Positions 35,946 through 40,283 of a stretch of DNA of 40,283 nucleotides are shown here, piece by piece. A model generated the notes under the pieces. That model saw only the letters and a program-made list of their open reading frames with translations, was not told the DNA's origin and searched no databases. The DNA is taken from contig JAQXDE010000060.1 of NCBI GenBank assembly GCA_029251525.1, positions 1 to 40,283 on the forward strand, written 5' to 3'. Position numbers and translations under genes: made by a program. This stretch comes from Saprospiraceae bacterium (GTDB taxonomy: Bacteria; Bacteroidota; Bacteroidia; Chitinophagales; Saprospiraceae). Position 1 is the stretch's first letter, and each line of letters starts with the position of its first letter.

Positions 35946-36473
35946 TTGAATATTAAAAAAGCATTATTGAAGGAACATTCAAAAAAACAAGCTTTAAAGA
36001 TTTCGAGTTACATTGGGTCTTCCCAAGTACGATTTGATGAACTAATGAAATGTTTTTTTGATGATGATTGGCGATTAAATCAATGTGCAGCTTATACCAT
36101 GAATTTTACTGTTGAAAGAAATCCCCAACTTTTTAAAAAGCACTTAAAAAAATCTGTGCTTAACTTAACTACGCCCAAACATGATGCAGTCAAACGAAAT
36201 ACACTTAGGATTTTAGTCAATTTTATTATTCCTGAAAAGCTATTGGGAATAGTCGTAGATATTTGTTTTAATTTTTTAGCTTCGCCAAAAGAACCAACTG
36301 CTGTTAAGTATTTTTCTATGGAGATTTTATTTAGAGAAGCAAAAAAAGAACCCGATTTATTCCATGAAATTAAAATACTAATCAATGACCAAATGCCTTT
36401 AGGTTCTCCTGGATTTAAAAATAAAGGACAAAAAATATTAAACTATATCCATAAATATACTCAAATAGAATAG
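35946..36473 (+). CDS. HEAT-repeat-like protein between tdh and kbl
   Basis: A 175-aa all-helical cytosolic protein. The first codon is TTG at 35946; no in-frame ATG exists between here and the tdh stop, and the sequence from this TTG ('MNIKKALLKEHSKKQALKIS') matches the beginning of related Bacteroidota proteins, so a TTG start is likely. Successive helical pairs of the HEAT/ARM style are visible ('QVRFDELMKCFFDDDWRLNQ', 'KRNTLRILVNFIIPEKLLG', 'AVKYFSMEILFREAKKEPD'). Homologues are sometimes labelled adenylosuccinate lyase, for which there is no support: no catalytic motif of that family is present. It begins 43 bp after tdh and ends 105 bp before kbl on the same strand. Function unknown; protein binding is likely. 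Confidence 0.78.
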   Translation: MNIKKALLKEHSKKQALKISSYIGSSQVRFDELMKCFFDDDWRLNQCAAYTMNFTVERNPQLFKKHLKKSVLNLTTPKHDAVKRNTLRILVNFIIPEKLLGIVVDICFNFLASPKEPTAVKYFSMEILFREAKKEPDLFHEIKILINDQMPLGSPGFKNKGQKILNYIHKYTQIE

Positions 36474-36578
36474 CGATTAATTTCTCCATAAAAATCATTG
36501 TATTATTCCACTACCATTTTTCGTTAAAAAAAATTTAAAAACCAAATAATCCAATTGGATTTAAAATCACGTAACAAT

Positions 36579-37766
36579 ATGTTTACAAAAGTAAGAATAG
36601 ACCTCCAAACTGAATTAAATGAAATCAAAGAGGCAGGTCTGTACAAAGAAGAAAGAACTATTACCACACCTCAATCTGCATTAATTAATACTCTTGAGGG
36701 AGGAGATGTTTTAAATTTTTGCGCTAATAATTACCTAGGCTTGTCCTCTCATCCTGAGGTGATAGAAGCATCAAAGGAAACCATTGATACACATGGTTTT
36801 GGGATGAGTTCAGTTCGATTCATTTGTGGAACACAAGATATCCACAAAGAACTGGAGAGAAAAATTGCTGACTTTTTAGGTATGGAAGAGGCCATTCTTT
36901 ATGCAGCTGCATTTGATGCGAATGGTGGATTATTTGAACCAATTTTAACAAAAGAGGACGCTATTATTTCTGATTCATTAAATCATGCTTCAATCATTGA
37001 TGGAATTCGATTATGCAAAGCTCAACGCTATCGATACAAAACAAATGACATGGCTGATCTTGAAAAGAATTTGCAAGATGCACAAGGAGCTCGACGAAGA
37101 TTGATTGCAACAGATGGTGTCTTTTCCATGGATGGCACCATAGCTCAAATTGATAAGATTTGTGATCTAGCTGAAAAATATGATGCGATGGTTATGGTTG
37201 ATGAATGTCACTCTACAGGTTTTGTTGGAAAAACAGGAAGAGGTACTCATGAATATTGCAATGCAATGGGAAGAGTAGATATAATTACTGGGACATTTGG
37301 AAAAGCTATGGGTGGAGCAAGTGGTGGATTTACAGCAGCTAGAAAAGAAATAGTTGATATGCTGCGACAAAGGAGTCGTCCCTATCTTTTTTCAAATACT
37401 TTAGCTCCATCAATTGTTGGCGCTTCAATCAAAGTTATTGACTTATTAAGCAATTCGACAGACCTTCGTGATAAACTAGAGAGAAATGCACTTTACTTTA
37501 GAGAGGAAATGACAAAAGTAGGATTTGATATTATTCCAGGAGTACATCCTATAGTACCTATTATGCTATACGATGCTAAGCTTTCCCAAAAATTTGCAAG
37601 TAAACTATTGAACGAGGGAATCTATGTCATTGGATTTTATTACCCTGTAGTACCAAAAGAAAAAGCCAGAATTAGAGTCCAAATTTCAGCAGGTCATAAT
37701 ATGGAACATTTGGAAAAAGCTATTGCAGCATTTACTAAGGTTGGCAAGGAATTAGGTGTGATTTAA
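36579..37766 (+). CDS. kbl: Glycine C-acetyltransferase (2-amino-3-ketobutyrate CoA ligase)
   Basis: PLP enzyme of 395 aa that cleaves 2-amino-3-ketobutyrate with CoA to glycine and acetyl-CoA, the step after threonine dehydrogenase. The frame can be opened by a TTG at 36555, but the ATG at 36579 ('[20 protein letters not shown]') gives the family start. Signatures of the alpha-oxoamine synthases: '[13 protein letters not shown]' (47-59), '[15 protein letters not shown]', '[13 protein letters not shown]' (132-144), '[12 protein letters not shown]' (206-217) and PLP lysine Lys242 in '[14 protein letters not shown]'. Other members of the family (8-amino-7-oxononanoate synthase, serine palmitoyltransferase) differ in these segments, and the neighbouring tdh favours Kbl. 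A strong bidirectional terminator follows at 37780-37820. Confidence 0.93.
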   Translation: MFTKVRIDLQTELNEIKEAGLYKEERTITTPQSALINTLEGGDVLNFCANNYLGLSSHPEVIEASKETIDTHGFGMSSVRFICGTQDIHKELERKIADFLGMEEAILYAAAFDANGGLFEPILTKEDAIISDSLNHASIIDGIRLCKAQRYRYKTNDMADLEKNLQDAQGARRRLIATDGVFSMDGTIAQIDKICDLAEKYDAMVMVDECHSTGFVGKTGRGTHEYCNAMGRVDIITGTFGKAMGGASGGFTAARKEIVDMLRQRSRPYLFSNTLAPSIVGASIKVIDLLSNSTDLRDKLERNALYFREEMTKVGFDIIPGVHPIVPIMLYDAKLSQKFASKLLNEGIYVIGFYYPVVPKEKARIRVQISAGHNMEHLEKAIAAFTKVGKELGVI

Positions 37767-37779
37767 TTTTCATTAAAAT

Positions 37780-37820
37780 AAAAAAGCCCTGCTCACCAAC
37801 AAGATAAGCAGGGCTTTTTT
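37780..37820. terminator. Bidirectional terminator between kbl and the TPR kinase gene
   Basis: A perfect 14-bp stem joins AAAAAAGCCCTGCT (37780-37793) and 37807-37820 around a 13-nt loop, giving a GC-rich core with six T on each exit strand. The two flanking genes converge and both stops are within 15 bp. Confidence 0.9.
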
Positions 37821-37831
37821 ATTAAATACGA

Positions 37832-39937
37832 CTAAGCTGATAAAACCTCTAATCGTTGACTCTCAGGCATTTTTGCATAAGCAATAGGTACTGAGAAAAA
37901 GAAAGTACAGCCATTTCCTTCTACTGATTCAACCCATATGTCGCCACCCCAAGTCATTACAATACGCTTACAAGTTGCTAATCCAATTCCAGTTCCCTCA
38001 TATTCTTCTCTTGTATGCAATCGTCGAAACATTTCAAAAACCTTTTCAAGGTTATCTTGAGAAATTCCAATTCCATTATCTTTCACAGAGAAAATAAATT
38101 TACTATCTTTTTTAATACAATCCACTTCAACAGTTGGATCCTTATCTCCCTTGAATTTCATTCCATTACTTATCAAATTTTGAAGTAATTGAATCATTTG
38201 AGTTCGATGAGCTTTGATCAATGGTAGGTTATCAGTTTTAACAACTAAAGTAGCATTTAACAATTCTAATCGATGCCTCAAATTCGCTTCCACCATAATC
38301 ATAACATCTTGGGTCGATAAATATTTAGTTGGTGCAGACTGAGTTCCAGCTCTAGAGAAATCAAGTAAGTCATCTAATAGAGTTTCCATTCTTCCAACTG
38401 CGTCTGTAATGTAATTCATAAACTCTTTACCAGAATCATCAAACGATTCTAGGTATCTTCTTTGCAATAAATTAGTATAGGAGTTAATCATTCGCAGGGG
38501 TTCCTTCAAATCGTGAGAAGCTACGTATGCAAATTGTTTTAGATCCTCGTTAGAATGTTCTAGTTGCTTATTCTTAATTTCAATCTCATCGTTCATTCCA
38601 TTAAGTAACTCATTCTTATCTTCCAAAATTCGATTAAGGTTATTTTGATATTTTAGTTTTGATTTATACCACCATATAAACAACAGAAATGCAATAGTAA
38701 TTAATCCAAAAACATATTTTTGGAGTGATTGATTAAGTTCTCTTTGCTCTAATAATTCATTCTCCTTTTTCAACATGGCGATATCATGTTCCTTCTTTTC
38801 TATCTCATATCTCCGTTGAGAAGTCCCCATTTCCTCCAAAGTTTTTTCATTCAAAAGGGTGTCCTTAAGAGCTACATATTTTTTAGTAAAATCCAGTGCC
38901 TTTGAAGAGTCATTTAAGTCTTCATATACAGCAGATAATGTTTTATAGATATCCAATTGCCGGCTTTTTGATTCTACCATTATAGCTAATTCTAAAGCTT
39001 GATCTAAAACTATAACTGCATCTTCAAGCTTATTCCAACCTAAATAAACTTTTGATAAATCAATTTGACTTCCAATAGCTCCATAAGTATCTTCCAATTC
39101 TAACTTGATAGAAATAGATTCTTTGCAATATTTCTCAGCTTTAGCAAAATCATTCACACTCAAGTAATTTGAAGCAATGTTTCCTTTTGCATAAGCAATT
39201 CCAGTTTTATAATTTAATTTAATGGCAAGTTCTAGAGATTTATTATTGTAATCTAAACTTTTTTCAGACTCGCCTATCTTCTCATTCACAGAGCCCAAAG
39301 CAGCTAGGCAAGAATAAATTAACCTTTCTTTTTTTAAAGAATCGCAAATGACTTTAGCCTTCTCATAATGCTCTCTAGATCTTTTGAACCGATCTTGATA
39401 AAAGAAAATAGTACCTAAATTATATTGTGCATTTGCTATTCCAGAAAGATCATTACTTTTTTCACATATCAGAAGTGATTGCATTTGGTTTTCAAACGCC
39501 TTATTGTAATCTCCTAACACTTGATAAATGGATGATATTTGAGTGTAAACTCTAGCAATATTTCTAAGATCTACATCTTTAGGAAATTTCTCTGATAATT
39601 CTATGCTTTGTTGAAAGAAGCCTAACGCTTCTTGATGATTATTTCTCCGTTGATGAGTATAACCAATCCCATAAAGGCAATCAGATTGATTCATTTTATT
39701 ATTTGTAGCCAATGCTACTTTATATGCTTCATTATAATGAAAAGTGGATTGCTCATACTTTTCCTCTTCTCTAGATTTATAAAATTGTGCTAATTCATAA
39801 TTCACCTGATAAATTTCAGTCAATACTCCTTTCTTTTTAACTTCTTCTAATACCAGAAGTAAACTATCTACATTAATAGCAGACAATTGTATGGTATTTA
39901 GGGAAAAAAGAACCAGGAAAAAACCGATTAATCTCAT
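37832..39937 (-). CDS. TPR-repeat membrane sensor histidine kinase
   Basis: A 701-aa kinase. I start at the ATG at 39937 because it opens a signal peptide ('MRLIGFFLVLFSLNTIQLSA'); the 21-codon extension to 40000 begins with TTG and overlaps a promoter-like element. The periplasmic part (about 25-370) is made of eight or so TPRs ('CLYGIGYTHQRRNNHQEALG', 'GIANAQYNLGTIFFYQDRF', 'GIAYAKGNIASNYLSVNDF'). A coiled-coil stretch, one membrane helix ('YVFGLITIAFLLFIWWYKSK') and another coiled coil follow. The HisKA domain carries His475 in 'VASHDLKEPLRM', and the ATPase has 'LLQNLISNGMKF', 'DNGIGIS' and 'GTGIGLATCKRIV'. No receiver domain or response regulator is adjacent, so the partner is unknown. 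Confidence 0.92.
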   Translation of the reverse strand: MRLIGFFLVLFSLNTIQLSAINVDSLLLVLEEVKKKGVLTEIYQVNYELAQFYKSREEEKYEQSTFHYNEAYKVALATNNKMNQSDCLYGIGYTHQRRNNHQEALGFFQQSIELSEKFPKDVDLRNIARVYTQISSIYQVLGDYNKAFENQMQSLLICEKSNDLSGIANAQYNLGTIFFYQDRFKRSREHYEKAKVICDSLKKERLIYSCLAALGSVNEKIGESEKSLDYNNKSLELAIKLNYKTGIAYAKGNIASNYLSVNDFAKAEKYCKESISIKLELEDTYGAIGSQIDLSKVYLGWNKLEDAVIVLDQALELAIMVESKSRQLDIYKTLSAVYEDLNDSSKALDFTKKYVALKDTLLNEKTLEEMGTSQRRYEIEKKEHDIAMLKKENELLEQRELNQSLQKYVFGLITIAFLLFIWWYKSKLKYQNNLNRILEDKNELLNGMNDEIEIKNKQLEHSNEDLKQFAYVASHDLKEPLRMINSYTNLLQRRYLESFDDSGKEFMNYITDAVGRMETLLDDLLDFSRAGTQSAPTKYLSTQDVMIMVEANLRHRLELLNATLVVKTDNLPLIKAHRTQMIQLLQNLISNGMKFKGDKDPTVEVDCIKKDSKFIFSVKDNGIGISQDNLEKVFEMFRRLHTREEYEGTGIGLATCKRIVMTWGGDIWVESVEGNGCTFFFSVPIAYAKMPESQRLEVLSA

Positions 39938-39996
39938 TAATAAATTCTTTTGAATTGAAACTAATTCATTTAGGATTATTTCTATATAGTTTCTCT

Positions 39997-40005
39997 GCAA
40001 AGATT
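39997..40005 (-). promoter_or_regulatory. Weak -7-like element (AATCTTTGC) for the TPR kinase gene
   Basis: On the minus strand this reads AATCTTTGC, one mismatch from TAnnTTTG; transcription would begin near 39991, inside the 5' part of the longer reading frame. That favours the downstream ATG at 39937 and a leader of about 50 nt. Confidence 0.3.
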
Positions 40006-40231
40006 ATTCCATAGAATTTTATTAATTATTAGTCTTATATGTTTAAAATTAAATAACAACCCAATATCTTTTGGCAGATTTTTCCCCGAGGCTTTAGTTC
40101 TCAAATTATACACCTAACCAAATTAAATCGCAGAGTTTTCCTAAACTGAATATTTCCCTCTTAACATTAACTTTTACTCTAATAAAACTGAGTCTTTACA
40201 AAAAATTAATTGATAAGATTCTCTAATCCAT

Positions 40232-40266
40232 AAAAAAGAAAGCGCCTCCTGCAATGCAGAAGGCGC
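40232..40266 (-). terminator. Minus-strand terminator of a gene beyond the right edge
   Basis: On the minus strand GCGCCTTCTGC pairs with GCAGGAGGCGC (11 bp, one G-U) around a 3-nt loop and is followed by TTTCTTTTTT. The polarity indicates a minus-strand gene ending just right of the window. Confidence 0.8.
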
Positions 40267-40283
40267 CTCTCTTAAAACTTATC

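Larger units (their letters stand above)
39938..40283. other. Right-edge intergenic region
   Basis: No coding stretch is visible. It holds the TPR kinase promoter candidate and, at the far end, a minus-strand terminator belonging to a gene outside the window. Confidence 0.5.

Noticed and set aside
35946-36473. Adenylosuccinate lyase
   Set aside because: Homologues sometimes carry this label; at 175 aa with HEAT-like helices and no lyase signature it is not supported.
36555-36578. TTG start of kbl adding eight residues
   Set aside because: The ATG at 36579 matches the beginning of the family, and the upstream residues are not family-like.

Overview
The window is AT-rich, gene-sparse DNA from a member of the Bacteroidota, most likely a marine or environmental Saprospiria-type bacterium. 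Evidence: type IX secretion (T9SS) C-terminal sorting domains on two large secreted proteins; a dockerin-bearing secreted peptidase ending in the 'IKIGDVNGSA' style seen in Saprospiraceae; a choice-of-anchor-B/LVIVD protein; a long (about 310 aa) NusB; the TAnnTTTG type of -7 promoter element; and no obvious Shine-Dalgarno sequences. No rRNA, tRNA, CRISPR array, insertion sequence or prophage is visible. The lineage is inferred from protein style, not from a marker gene.

Layout. (1) 1-4 kb: cytidine deaminase, a Wzx/MATE-type flippase and a YhhQ-type queuosine-precursor transporter, then about 1 kb without an intact gene that may hold coding debris. (2) 4-9.9 kb: an HscA-like Hsp70; a serine-hydrolase-fold protein whose catalytic serine is glycine; then a same-strand cluster of a YegS-type lipid kinase, an unrecognised protein and a SUI1/YciH translation factor. 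(3) 9.9-17 kb, minus strand: a giant T9SS-sorted subtilisin, a DNA photolyase and a lipoprotein zinc metallopeptidase. (4) 17-20.7 kb: TPR lipoprotein, Spo0M-like protein, a conserved Bacteroidota protein of unknown function and NusB. (5) 21-25.5 kb: convergent secreted proteins, a LVIVD-repeat T9SS cargo and a trypsin-like peptidase with dockerin. (6) 25.7-28.7 kb: a zinc-ribbon protein that looks leaderless, a heavily decayed CRTAC1 family (FG-GAP plus ASPIC/UnbV) lipoprotein pseudogene, and a half-length GT4 glycosyltransferase. (7) 29.4-34.8 kb: a signalling block with an NtrC-type sigma-54 activator, a five-PAS histidine kinase, a REC-Hpt protein and a stand-alone HSDR_N-type nuclease-fold protein. 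(8) 34.9-37.8 kb: threonine catabolism, with SDR-type L-threonine dehydrogenase and 2-amino-3-ketobutyrate CoA ligase flanking a HEAT-like protein. (9) 37.8-40 kb: a TPR sensor histidine kinase, followed by a terminator for a gene lying beyond the right edge.

How the genes fit together: tdh and kbl carry out consecutive steps from threonine to glycine plus acetyl-CoA. The PAS kinase, REC-Hpt protein and NtrC regulator together contain every module of a His-Asp-His-Asp phosphorelay and are the best candidate for an uncharacterised system here. The secreted peptidases and T9SS cargo point to extracellular protein degradation. Convergent gene ends are separated by strong bidirectional hairpin terminators (9876-9913, 23487-23527, 37780-37820). 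I did not find a clear-cut novel defence or mobile system. The most unusual items are the serine-less hydrolase, the phosphorelay with a reversed REC-Hpt protein, the decayed CRTAC1 gene and the leaderless zinc-ribbon gene.
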